Assembly (NCBI GenBank): GCA_018262575.1
Contig: JAGSYU010000001.1
Coordinates: forward strand, 1-64,000
Length of the DNA stretch: 64,000 bases
Reading direction: 5' to 3'
From: Pseudomonadota bacterium
GTDB taxonomy: Bacteria; Pseudomonadota; Alphaproteobacteria; Rhizobiales; Pleomorphomonadaceae
Shown here: positions 52,015 to 60,142 of the stretch, in pieces
Numbering within the stretch: position 1 is the first letter of the stretch
How the letters are laid out: each line of letters begins with the position of its first letter
Position numbers and translations under genes: made by a program
Notes under the pieces: generated by a model
The model's input: the letters and a program-made list of their open reading frames with translations, nothing else
Databases searched by the model: none
What the model was told of the DNA's origin: nothing

Positions 52015-53282
52015 CATTGCAGCTTTTGCCCCAGAAACTGTATCCAAACGCCGGCCGAGTGGTTGTTCGCAATTTTCAACTGGCATCAGAGCCCCGTGGG
52101 CTAAACGCCACGTCGCAGGCGCGTGTCCGACGGATCATCGGGACCGTTCAGGCGATGGACAACCGCACCGTCCAGGCCGAATTGTCCCTTGTTCTGGGAG
52201 ACTTCGAAAACCGGCACCGGGAAGTCCGCCGCTTCTTCGAGGAACGCTATGCGGGTATCGCGGCTGACATGGGTCTCGACCAGCCATTGCGCGACGCCGA
52301 GCGACTGCTGATCGGCGCTTATTTCTGCCATGAGTACTCGTATCAGGCGGCCGCGCTGATGAACCCCAGCGTGGTGCCGCATCCCGACCAGTCTGGCCTG
52401 GCGCCGGGCGAAATACGCTTCCTTTTGTCGCTCCGGGCCGTCGGCGAGGGGCACATCTCGTCGATTGCCTTTCGCGAGGGGATTCTGTCCGATCTGGGCG
52501 ATCTACGGCTTGCGGAGGAAAGCCCGCTGGCCGTCGCCTCCCGGCCCGAGATGGGAGAAGAGGGGCACGTCTGGCTCGTCCGCCAAGGCGAGGGGCCGCT
52601 CGACGAGACGGTATTGCTGCCCGCCACATCGGCGCAGCGCAACGGCCTTGAAGATCTGCGCCTCGTTCGCTTCGATGACCCCGACGGTCCACTGTGGTAT
52701 GGCACCTATACCGCTTTCAGCGGCACGTCGATTGCGTCGGAGATGCTTATTACCCGCGACTTCCGTCGCTTCGAGCTGCGCCCGCTGAGCGGACCGGCGG
52801 CGCGCAACAAGGGCATGGCGCTGTTCCCGCGCAAGATCGGAGACGACTACGCCATGCTGGGCCGGCAGGACAACGAAAACCTGTTCCTGATCCGCTCGAC
52901 CGACCTTTTCCACTGGGAGGAAGGTGAACTCATAGCTGGGCCGCTCCACCCTTGGGAACTCCTTCAGATCGGCAATTGTGGCTCGCCGATCGAACTCGAC
53001 CAAGGTTGGCTGGTGCTGACCCACGGCGTCGGACCGATGCGCAAATACGCCATCGGCGCCATGTTGCTGGACAAGGACAATCCGTCCCGGGTGCTTGGCC
53101 GTTCACGCGTGCCGCTGCTGTCGCCGTCAGACGCCGAGCGCGAAGGTTACGTTCCGAATGTCGTCTACACCTGCGGCGCGCTTGCTCATGCGGGGAAACT
53201 GTTCGTGCCATATGGCATCGCCGATAGCGCGGTGGGCTTTGCCAGCGTGGAGATCGAAGGCCTGCTGGCCTCGCTTGGCTGA
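52011..53282 (+). CDS. GH130-family mannoside phosphorylase/glycosidase
   Basis: This 423-residue five-bladed propeller-type protein belongs to the GH130 family, which phosphorolyses beta-mannosides. Recognisable segments include FEERYAGIAADMG near residue 75, MNPSVVPHPDQSGLAPGEIRF, NKGMALFPRKIGDDYAMLGR (family core), and GNCGSPIELDQGWLVLTHGVG. The proton donor was not identified with certainty. It starts inside the last codon of the GT4 gene, forming a two-gene coupled operon that ends at a bidirectional terminator. Confidence 0.85.
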   Translation: MTLQLLPQKLYPNAGRVVVRNFQLASEPRGLNATSQARVRRIIGTVQAMDNRTVQAELSLVLGDFENRHREVRRFFEERYAGIAADMGLDQPLRDAERLLIGAYFCHEYSYQAAALMNPSVVPHPDQSGLAPGEIRFLLSLRAVGEGHISSIAFREGILSDLGDLRLAEESPLAVASRPEMGEEGHVWLVRQGEGPLDETVLLPATSAQRNGLEDLRLVRFDDPDGPLWYGTYTAFSGTSIASEMLITRDFRRFELRPLSGPAARNKGMALFPRKIGDDYAMLGRQDNENLFLIRSTDLFHWEEGELIAGPLHPWELLQIGNCGSPIELDQGWLVLTHGVGPMRKYAIGAMLLDKDNPSRVLGRSRVPLLSPSDAEREGYVPNVVYTCGALAHAGKLFVPYGIADSAVGFASVEIEGLLASLG

Positions 53283-53313
53283 TCCCGTTTCCGATATCTC
53301 TGTCTTCTGCGAC

Positions 53314-53340
53314 AAAAATGCGCCCACCCGGGCGCATTTT
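53314..53340. terminator. Bidirectional intrinsic terminator
   Basis: AAAATGCGCCC / GGGCGCATTTT is an 11-bp perfect stem with loop ACCC. It has T residues on the plus strand and five T residues on the minus strand (53318-53314), so it ends both the GH130 operon and the minus-strand transcript from the EcfG-type promoter at 53544. Confidence 0.85.
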
Positions 53341-53451
53341 CATGCCTTGGCGCTCCGGCCGAGGCGCCGGCCAAAATCGGCGTGCCTCGTTTCATAGCCG
53401 GTCTGGGATTTTCAACGACCCCTCAAAGAATGCGGTAACCGCGTATGAGAG

Positions 53452-53471
53452 TCGCATTTGCTCGCATTTGC
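53452..53471. repeat. Two tandem 10-bp repeats
   Basis: TCGCATTTGC occurs twice in perfect tandem, inside the predicted minus-strand small RNA. The flanking ATGCG could pair with part of the repeat. Confidence 0.7.
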
Positions 53472-53543
53472 ATGCGTCGCCGTTCCAAGTAAAAGACCAT
53501 TGATAGGTGTCCGCGCCATGGCGAGCCTCACTCGGCAATGGTA

Positions 53544-53568
53544 AACGTGTGAATCACAATTCCGTTCC
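53544..53568 (-). promoter_or_regulatory. EcfG-type promoter of the candidate small RNA
   Basis: The minus strand reads GGAAC (53568-53564), 16 bases, CGTT (53547-53544). It diverges from the XRE regulator gene that begins at 53600. Confidence 0.75.
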
Positions 53569-53599
53569 CGGATCGCGGATACTGATGGGGAGTCCCTGA

Positions 53600-54031
53600 A
53601 TGGAGCCTACCGCCGCCAAGAAGAAAGTGCCTAACCCGGCCGACGTCCACGTCGGGGCCCGCATTCGCATGCGGCGCATGATCCTGGGCATCTCCCAGGA
53701 AAAGCTCGGGATGGCACTCGGCGTGACCTTCCAGCAGGTTCAGAAGTACGAGAAGGGCGCGACTCGCGTCGGGGCCGGGCGTCTTCTGGAAATCGCCAAT
53801 TTTCTCAGCGTGCCGGTGAGTTATTTCTTCGAAACCGCCGTGTTCGAAGCCCTCGAGACGCGTGGGCCGAACGGAGCGATCGTCACGGCGATAAACGAGT
53901 TCGACCAATTCGTGAAGAGCTCGGAAGGCATCAAGCTCAACAACGCCTTCCTTGGCATCAACGATCCGGCGGTGCGCCGGCATCTGCTCGACCTCGTCGT
54001 CTCCATGTCGCGCACCGGTCAGGTCAGCTGA
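53600..54031 (+). CDS. XRE-family transcriptional regulator (PraR/SinR-like)
   Basis: This 143-residue regulator has a Cro/CI-type HTH at about residues 17-75 (HVGARIRMRRMILGISQEKLGMALGVTFQQVQKYEKG, in two parts) and a short helical C-terminal part. The HTH closely recalls PraR-type repressors of rhizobia, which control biofilm and quorum-sensing genes. ATG 53600 follows GGGGAGT. It faces a double-GNAT protein gene and lies divergent to the candidate small RNA. Targets are not known. Confidence 0.85.
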   Translation: MEPTAAKKKVPNPADVHVGARIRMRRMILGISQEKLGMALGVTFQQVQKYEKGATRVGAGRLLEIANFLSVPVSYFFETAVFEALETRGPNGAIVTAINEFDQFVKSSEGIKLNNAFLGINDPAVRRHLLDLVVSMSRTGQVS

Positions 54032-54050
54032 ACGGTGCGCGATTGGTCGC

Positions 54051-54290
54051 TCAATGGCGTTGACGGCGCTCGCTGAGGTCGACGATGTCGGCATCCGTCT
54101 GGAGCGCCAGCAGGCCGGCCAACTCGGAGCTGGCCAGACCGAGCATAAGAGCGGCGGAAACGCTCACCTCCCGCGCCTGCGGCATCAGATAGTCGATCAT
54201 GGTCATCATCGCACGGATGTCCATCGGACGATGGACGTCGCCAGCATACGTCTGGTCATCCGTCATGGGGTCGTCGATATTAGCGCTCAT
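54051..54290 (-). CDS. Small hypothetical protein coupled to the double-GNAT gene
   Basis: This 79-residue, mainly helical and soluble protein (core MMTMIDYLMPQAREVSVSAALMLGLASSELAG) has no recognised domain. Its ATG overlaps the stop of the GNAT gene (ATGA), which implies co-expression and a possible physical partnership. The gene ends 20 bases from the convergent XRE gene. Confidence 0.65.
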   Translation of the reverse strand: MSANIDDPMTDDQTYAGDVHRPMDIRAMMTMIDYLMPQAREVSVSAALMLGLASSELAGLLALQTDADIVDLSERRQRH

Positions 54291-55519
54291 TGTTCACCTG
54301 ATATTCTTTCCAGGACGCCGGGGCGGTCCCACTGACCTTCGGGTCGGACAAGCACGACGGCACCTGAGTCCGGCGTCAGCGCGTCCTCGGCCGACGGCAC
54401 CACGAGGTCGGCCTCGTAATAGGTTTCGTCCGTCAGATAGTTGACGCCGGTGCCCTGGCGCAGAACGAAGCCAAAATGCTGCCAGATCGGGGCGACGTTC
54501 GCCGCGGTCTGGCCATAGAAGCGGGTGTAGCCCTTGGTGCGGCAGAGCTCGATGCTGGCCCGCACGAGCTTCAGGGCGAGCCGACTCTTGCGGAAGCGCG
54601 GCAGCACGGCCAGCCGCTCCAGCTTGACGAAGCCGGCGAAGTAGCGGATGCGCAGGCAGCCGGCCGGTTCGTCGCCTATGAAGCCGAGCAGGTGCGTGGC
54701 GGTGAGGTCATTGCCGTCGACATCTTCGGCAAAGGGGATGGACTGTTCGGCCAGATAGGTCGCCGCCCTGATCGCGTGGACCATCAGAAGCTGGTTGACG
54801 TCATGGACGACGGTGATGCCGATCGCATCCGGCCGTTGCCCCGTTCCGACGCCAGGGCGCCAGGTGTCGTAAGGAGCGGCCGGCAGGTCGCACTCGCCTT
54901 GCCGTTCCGCATCCGTCAGGCGACGACAGGTCATGATGCCCGGCGCGTAGGTGCCGCCGTGCCGGGCGCCCATCGTAAAGCCGATGCTCTCGAACAGGTG
55001 GCGCGCCTTGTCGTTGGCGGCCTTGCAAAACACCGGCAGGCCACGGAACTTGTCCGACGTCAGGCGCTCCATGACGAGCGAGATGCCACCGGCGATCGCC
55101 GGGGAAATGTAGATGCCCCAGAAATAGATGGCGGCCGGCCTCTCCCACTGGCGGGCGATGAAGCGATCCTCAGGCGCACCGGTGTCCATGCGGTCGTCAA
55201 ACAGAGCGTCGAGCCCGTCCTGGTTGAGCGGCAGGAGGCAAACGAAGCCAAGTGGCCCATTGCCAGCTTGTTCCCGCCACTGGCCCCGACCGACGGCAAG
55301 GACCGTGTCGGGATTGCGGGTGTAGATACGCATGACGGTTTCGAGGCTGGCGACACCCTGAATTTCGGGGGTCGCTTTTCTCACCAGATCTGCAATAATT
55401 TCACTGGAGGGACTGAAGACGGAAAGGTTGCGGCCGTACCTTGAGTAATCGATACGATCAATATGGCGCGGGGGAGGAAAATTTCGCGCCTGTTCGTAAA
55501 CTCTGGCGTGGGAATTCAT
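54287..55519 (-). CDS. Double GNAT-domain acyltransferase-like protein
   Basis: This 410-residue protein contains two GNAT-like halves. The N-terminal half (about 25-205) has the order of a divergent GNAT (AIYFWGIYISPAIAGG, then VFCKAANDKARHLFESIGF). The C-terminal half (about 235-385) is clearer, with LLGFIGDEPAGCLRIRYF, the acyl-CoA segment LERLAVLPRFRKSRLALKLV, and FYGQTAANVAPIWQHFGFV. GNAT and LuxI autoinducer synthases share a fold, but no LuxI signature is claimed. ATG 55519 is preceded by GAGG. A LysR gene diverges from it and may control it. Substrate unknown. Confidence 0.75.
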   Translation of the reverse strand: MNSHARVYEQARNFPPPRHIDRIDYSRYGRNLSVFSPSSEIIADLVRKATPEIQGVASLETVMRIYTRNPDTVLAVGRGQWREQAGNGPLGFVCLLPLNQDGLDALFDDRMDTGAPEDRFIARQWERPAAIYFWGIYISPAIAGGISLVMERLTSDKFRGLPVFCKAANDKARHLFESIGFTMGARHGGTYAPGIMTCRRLTDAERQGECDLPAAPYDTWRPGVGTGQRPDAIGITVVHDVNQLLMVHAIRAATYLAEQSIPFAEDVDGNDLTATHLLGFIGDEPAGCLRIRYFAGFVKLERLAVLPRFRKSRLALKLVRASIELCRTKGYTRFYGQTAANVAPIWQHFGFVLRQGTGVNYLTDETYYEADLVVPSAEDALTPDSGAVVLVRPEGQWDRPGVLERISGEQ

Positions 55520-55626
55520 CTGGATCCTCGTTTTCGGTAATCTCGGCACCTTTCGTTCTAAGTTTAAACGTAGCCAATTCGGGAGCTGCTCCGTGTATCC
55601 AATTTTGACGTGGGGTGATAAGCCAG

Positions 55627-56640
55627 ATGGAACACAGTGACGGAACAGCGGAGCTGGACATCAACTGGGATGATGTCCGCGTGTTCCTGCTGGTTGCGCG
55701 GCTTTCCAGTTTCCGGGCGGCATCCACGGAGAGCGGCGTATCGGTCAATGCGCTACGTCGGCGAATCGAGGCGCTCGAGCACAAGATCAACGCGGTATTG
55801 CTGACCCGGTCGGCCAAGGGGGTCGAACTCACTGCGGAAGGACGCAAGGTCGAGGAGACTGCACAGGTGATGCTGGAGCAGGCGCGTGCTCTTGCGCGCC
55901 TCTCGTCGCGATCAAAGCGCGGTCTCAGAGCGACGGTGCGGGTGGGAGCGACGGAGGGCCTTGGCGCGTTCTGGCTGGTTCCCCGGCTGGTCGATCTGTT
56001 CGAACAGGCACCTGGCATCCAGGTCGATTTCCGCAACGAAATGCGCTTGCCCGACGTTTCAGGGCTCGAGGTGGATATCGCCGTGCAGCTCGAGCGGCCG
56101 GCCGACGAGGAACTCAAGGTCGTCCGCCTCGGTTGGCTTCATGTCGTGCTGTTTGCCTCTGCCGACTATCTCTCCCGCAACGGCATCATCGAGACGTCAC
56201 AGGACATTCCCCGCCACCGTTTCATCGAGATCAACGCCCCTCAGATTCAGAGTGGGGCGCTCAGGGAGGAACTGCCGGAGGACGACAGTCGCAGCTTCGT
56301 CGCCCTGCGGGTCAACACCGCCTCGGCTCAGGTACTGGCCGCAACGCACGGCGCCGGCGTAACGGCGCTCCCGACCTACGCCCGCCTGGTGACCCACAAG
56401 TTGCATCACGTCGCCCGGGAATTTCTGCTGAAGCGCGACATCTGGCTCTGCTATCATCCCAGCGTCGTCGAGTTTCGCCACATGCGGCAAGCCATCGACT
56501 GGATCAAGTCGTCCTTCGACCAGGAAAAATACCCTTGGTTTGGCGAAGAGTATCTTTCCCCCGACGAAATCGATCGTCTGGCAACCACGCGCGGCCTGGG
56601 TACCCTCTTTTCCGGCTTCCGCGATGAGCATAAGTTGTAG
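55627..56640 (+). CDS. LysR-family transcriptional regulator
   Basis: This 337-residue regulator has a LysR HTH (about 14-75, VFLLVARLSSFRAASTESGV, then VNALRRRIEALEHKINAVLL) and a LysR substrate-binding domain (about 95-300). ATG 55627 was preferred to a GTG at 55615; neither has a strong ribosome site. It diverges from the double-GNAT gene across about 107 bases, the usual arrangement for a LysR regulator and its target. The C-terminal 35 residues extend beyond the standard domain. Confidence 0.88.
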   Translation: MEHSDGTAELDINWDDVRVFLLVARLSSFRAASTESGVSVNALRRRIEALEHKINAVLLTRSAKGVELTAEGRKVEETAQVMLEQARALARLSSRSKRGLRATVRVGATEGLGAFWLVPRLVDLFEQAPGIQVDFRNEMRLPDVSGLEVDIAVQLERPADEELKVVRLGWLHVVLFASADYLSRNGIIETSQDIPRHRFIEINAPQIQSGALREELPEDDSRSFVALRVNTASAQVLAATHGAGVTALPTYARLVTHKLHHVAREFLLKRDIWLCYHPSVVEFRHMRQAIDWIKSSFDQEKYPWFGEEYLSPDEIDRLATTRGLGTLFSGFRDEHKL

Positions 56641-56694
56641 CAGGATACACCGAAAGGAAGGACCACCGCCTGAGGCGGCCTTACGGAGGCGATG

Positions 56695-56868
56695 ATGGAG
56701 CAGCAGACCTTGACACTCCGCCATGAGCTGCCCCGCCTTATCGAGGCGGCAAGGACCCTTGAGGCGTCCGTGCTCGTTATGCTTCTCATGACCGTCGATG
56801 AGGAACTGCGCAAGCAGGAAGCCGAGCGGCGGATAGGGTCGGGGGGCGGGCTGACCGGCCGCTCGTGA
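56695..56868 (+). CDS. Small hypothetical protein (57 residues)
   Basis: An ATG at 56695 lies 5 bases after a perfect GGAGG (56685-56689) and opens a 57-codon frame. The product is an amphipathic helical protein (LRHELPRLIEAARTLEASVL, then LLMTVDEELRKQEAERR) ending in a Gly-rich tail. It follows the LysR gene by 54 bases and may be co-transcribed. The ribosome site and regular heptad-like hydrophobic pattern support it. The remaining 197 bases up to the GH65 gene hold no convincing feature. Confidence 0.6.
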   Translation: MEQQTLTLRHELPRLIEAARTLEASVLVMLLMTVDEELRKQEAERRIGSGGGLTGRS

Positions 56869-57065
56869 CCTTTTTCGATCGGTGAGGATGGCCTTTCGGT
56901 CTTGCCGGTGCCCTCGCCCAGCCCCAATCATCGCGTGTGCGACGACGGGTGCGTACGCGCGTGCCAGATGAGGCCAGGGAGCCCGGCGTCGGCACCGTTG
57001 CTTCCACCGGCAAGCTCGCCCGCTTCCGCCAGATCTTCAACGAGGACCGGCCACCGGTCGCCCCG

Positions 57066-60062
57066 TCAGGCGAGATAGTCGGATAGCACGAAAGCGTCGA
57101 GGCCAGGGATCACCGCATCCGCTTCGGTCAGCACCAACGCCCGGCCAATGCCGAGCGCCGGCATGCCGGCGCTCTTGATCGAGGCAACGCCGGCCACGGC
57201 GTCCTCGACGCCGAAACAATCGGCCGGAGCGACGCCGAGGTCGGCCGCCGCCTTCAGGAATATTTCCGGATCTGGCTTGCCGCGCTTCAAAAGCCGCGCG
57301 TCGACCACCACGTCGAACATGTCGGCGATGCCGAGCCGATCGAGAATGGCCGAAGCGTTCTGGCTGACCGAGGCGAGACCAACCTTGAGGCCGGCGGCAC
57401 GCACCGTCTCCAGCGTCTCAAGGGCGCCGGGCAGGAGATCGTCCCGCGTCATGGTGCCGATCAGTTCCTTGTACCAGACGTTCTTCATGTCGGCGAGGCG
57501 ATCGAATTCGGCCACCTCCAGCGTGACACCGCCCTTGTCGAGGATCATCTGAAGCGATGTGCGGCGGTCGATGCCCTTCAGGCTTTCGGCCAGTTCCTCG
57601 TCGAAGCCGATGCCGAGCGTATCGGCCAGCCGCTTCCAGGCGAGGTGATGGAAGCGGGCGGTGTCGGTGATGACGCCGTCGAGGTCGAAGACGACCGCCT
57701 TGAACGGCCGCTTGCCAAAAGCCCGCGGCAGCGACACGCGGCGCACCGGTTCGGCCGACGAAAGGTCGATCGGCTCACCGCGATGGAACAGACGGATCGC
57801 TTCGCCCTCAATGAGGCGGAACTCGGCGCCTGCAGCCGACACGGCGACCTCGAGCGTCCGGCCGTGATCGACCAGACGAAAGCGGTAGCGGCTCCAGCTC
57901 TTCGGCAGCAACGGATCGAAATGCAGCTCGCCTTTCAGCGCCCTGAGGCCGGCGAAGCCGTGTACGACGCTCATCCAGGTGCCCCCCATCGCCGCCGTAT
58001 GGACGCCGTGGAAGGTGTTGCCATGGGTGTTGTCGATATCCATGCGCGCGGTGTCCATGAAGAAATCATAGGCCCGCTCGCTGAGCCCGACTTCGGCGGC
58101 GATGATCGCGTGAATGCAGGTGGATAGTGAGGAATCGTGGGTGGTGATGGCCTCGTAATAGTCGAAGTCGCGCCGCTTCACCGCCTTGGGAAACAGGTCG
58201 CCGCGCAGGAACAAGGCGAGCACAACGTCGGCCTGCTTGCAGACCTGATGGCGATAGATCACCAGCGGGTGGTAGTGCAGCAGCAGCGGATAATTCTCCG
58301 CAGGGGTGGCGGCGAAATCCCAGACCTTGCGGGCAAGGAAGGCGTCATCCTGGGCGTGGATGCCACGCTTTTCGTCATAAGGCAGCAGCAGACGGTCCGA
58401 GACGTCCGACCAATGCTCGACCTCGGGGGAAGCAAGACCCAGCTTCGCCGACAGATCGGCGAAAGCGGCCGGCTCCTCACGACCCAGCCGCTCGGCGATT
58501 TCAGCAGCAAAGGCGAGATGGGTCTTGGCCATCACGTTGGTGTAAAAGTTGTTGTTGACGAGGGCGGTGTATTCGTCCGGTCCGGTCACTTCGTCGATGC
58601 GGTAACTGTCATCAACGAGATGGGCGAGATCGGCCCAGACACGCGCCGTTTCGAACACCAGCTCGGCCGCGCCGTCGGTGAGCAGGGAAACATCGCCGGT
58701 GGCCTCGACATACTGTTTGATGGCGAAGGCGATGTCGGCGTTGATGTGATATTGCGCCGTGCCAGCCGGGAAATAGGCGGAGCATTCCTCGCCGGTGATG
58801 GTCCGCCAGGGGTAAAGCGCGCCGTGGGCGTGACCAAGATCGCGGGCGCGCGCCCGCGCCTTGTCGAGATAGCTGATGCGATGGCAAAGCACGGCCCGCG
58901 CCAATTCCGGCAGCGTGCGCAGGAACACCGGCAGAACGTAGATCTCGGTGTCCCAGAAAGAATGGCCCTCGTAGCCTTCGCCAGTCAGGCCCTTGGCGGC
59001 GATGTTGGTCCGGCCGTCGCGGCCGATCGACTGGAAGAGGTGATAGAGGTTGAAATGCAGGCCCTGCGACAGGGCATCGTCGCCTTCGATCTCGATGTCG
59101 GCCTTGTCCCAGAAAGCGGCGAGGCGTGCGCGCTGCGCACTGGCCAGCCCGTCGAAGCCGACGGCGCGGGCGGCGTCCAGCGCCTCGGCGGCGCGGGCGG
59201 CGAGTTCGGGCGCTGGGGCGTCGCGACTGGTGACAATCGCGGTGATCTTCTCGAGCGTGACGGCCCCGCCGGCCTTGGCCGAAACGCGGAAGCGCTGGGC
59301 GAGAACGCCGCCCTCCTCGCTCGGCGAATTCTCGCAGGCTTCACCGCCAGAGACCGCGGCCAGCATGTCGATGCGTAGCGTCAAGTCGCTGTGACGGGTG
59401 CGCGACACCAGCGCCGATCGGCCCGGCTCGGCGGCGGTCTCGACGGTCGAGAGCGCCCGGCCAGAGGCGCCGGAGCCGAGGCGCGGATCGAAGCTCTCCT
59501 CGGCTGAACGCACCGCGCTATCAATGGAGGCGACGAACTCGACGACGGCACCGGCGTCGAGCGGCGTCACCGTGACCGACTGCGCCAGGATGGCGCTATG
59601 AGCGAGGCTGACCAGACGCTTCGAGACAATCCGCACTCGCCGGCCAGCCGGCGACTGCCAGTCCACGACGCGGATCAGCACGCCCTCGCGGAAATCGAGG
59701 CTGCGCTCGTAGGCGAGGATCGTGCCGGTGGCGAGGTTGAAGCGCTCGCCGTCGACGACGATCTCGATGCCCTTGGCGTTGGGCAGGTTCAGCATGAATT
59801 CGTTGACGCGGGCGAAGCCATAGGCGTTCTCGGGATAACGGATCGCCTCGGTGTCATAGAAGCCGTTGACGTAGGTGCCCTCCATGCTGGCGTCGGCCTC
59901 GCCCAGCCAGGCTTCGTCATGACTGCCGCGCGTGCCGATATGACCATTGCCGAGCGCGAACAACGTCTCGCGCAAGAGGTTGGCACCGGCCTCCCAGCGG
60001 GTTTCGACCAAGCGCCAAGGATCGGTGGGCAGCGACGTAAGCGTTTGGGAGTTCGCGGACAC
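57066..60062 (-). CDS. GH65 disaccharide phosphorylase fused to beta-phosphoglucomutase
   Basis: This 998-residue fusion has a GH65 phosphorylase part (about 1-775) with the N-terminal sandwich domain (ETLFALGNGHIGTRGSHDE), the (alpha/alpha)6 core with YEGHSFWDTEIYVLP and the general-acid Glu in TGPDEYTALVNNNFYTN. A HAD part follows (about 787-998) with FDLDGVITDT (Asp nucleophile) and KPDPEIFL. It would split an alpha-glucosyl disaccharide with phosphate to beta-glucose-1-phosphate and pass it straight to glucose-6-phosphate. GTG 60062 is the preferred start because AAGGAG (60074-60069) lies exactly 6 bases upstream; ATG 60089 is an alternative. Trehalose, maltose, kojibiose or nigerose specificity cannot be told. 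Confidence 0.88.
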   Translation of the reverse strand: MSANSQTLTSLPTDPWRLVETRWEAGANLLRETLFALGNGHIGTRGSHDEAWLGEADASMEGTYVNGFYDTEAIRYPENAYGFARVNEFMLNLPNAKGIEIVVDGERFNLATGTILAYERSLDFREGVLIRVVDWQSPAGRRVRIVSKRLVSLAHSAILAQSVTVTPLDAGAVVEFVASIDSAVRSAEESFDPRLGSGASGRALSTVETAAEPGRSALVSRTRHSDLTLRIDMLAAVSGGEACENSPSEEGGVLAQRFRVSAKAGGAVTLEKITAIVTSRDAPAPELAARAAEALDAARAVGFDGLASAQRARLAAFWDKADIEIEGDDALSQGLHFNLYHLFQSIGRDGRTNIAAKGLTGEGYEGHSFWDTEIYVLPVFLRTLPELARAVLCHRISYLDKARARARDLGHAHGALYPWRTITGEECSAYFPAGTAQYHINADIAFAIKQYVEATGDVSLLTDGAAELVFETARVWADLAHLVDDSYRIDEVTGPDEYTALVNNNFYTNVMAKTHLAFAAEIAERLGREEPAAFADLSAKLGLASPEVEHWSDVSDRLLLPYDEKRGIHAQDDAFLARKVWDFAATPAENYPLLLHYHPLVIYRHQVCKQADVVLALFLRGDLFPKAVKRRDFDYYEAITTHDSSLSTCIHAIIAAEVGLSERAYDFFMDTARMDIDNTHGNTFHGVHTAAMGGTWMSVVHGFAGLRALKGELHFDPLLPKSWSRYRFRLVDHGRTLEVAVSAAGAEFRLIEGEAIRLFHRGEPIDLSSAEPVRRVSLPRAFGKRPFKAVVFDLDGVITDTARFHHLAWKRLADTLGIGFDEELAESLKGIDRRTSLQMILDKGGVTLEVAEFDRLADMKNVWYKELIGTMTRDDLLPGALETLETVRAAGLKVGLASVSQNASAILDRLGIADMFDVVVDARLLKRGKPDPEIFLKAAADLGVAPADCFGVEDAVAGVASIKSAGMPALGIGRALVLTEADAVIPGLDAFVLSDYLA

Positions 60063-60142
60063 TTCAGTCTCCTTGGAATGGTCACACATCGTCGGTCTCG
60101 GCCGGGAGCCGGTCGCCGACAGCGCTAAAGGCCTCGGTCCTG

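Larger units (their letters stand above)
53314..53537 (-). ncRNA. Candidate EcfG-dependent small RNA (about 220 nt)
   Basis: A perfect EcfG-type promoter on the minus strand (53568-53544) would start transcription near 53537. The next signal downstream is an intrinsic terminator ending at 53314, and no substantial gene lies between. The predicted transcript includes a direct repeat GCAAATGCGA twice (minus-strand reading of 53471-53452) and GC-rich foldable segments. A 34-codon frame (ATG 53519, stop 53415) with a GAGG site 6 bases upstream is also possible, so the RNA may encode a micropeptide. EcfG-regulated sRNAs such as GsrN are known in other alphaproteobacteria. Confidence 0.5.

Noticed and set aside
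56937-57087. Short GTG-started plus-strand frame ending in a protein-like segment (GKLARFRQIFNEDRP)
   Set aside because: There is no ribosome site and the frame overlaps the 3' end of the GH65 fusion; it could be a gene remnant but is not supported.
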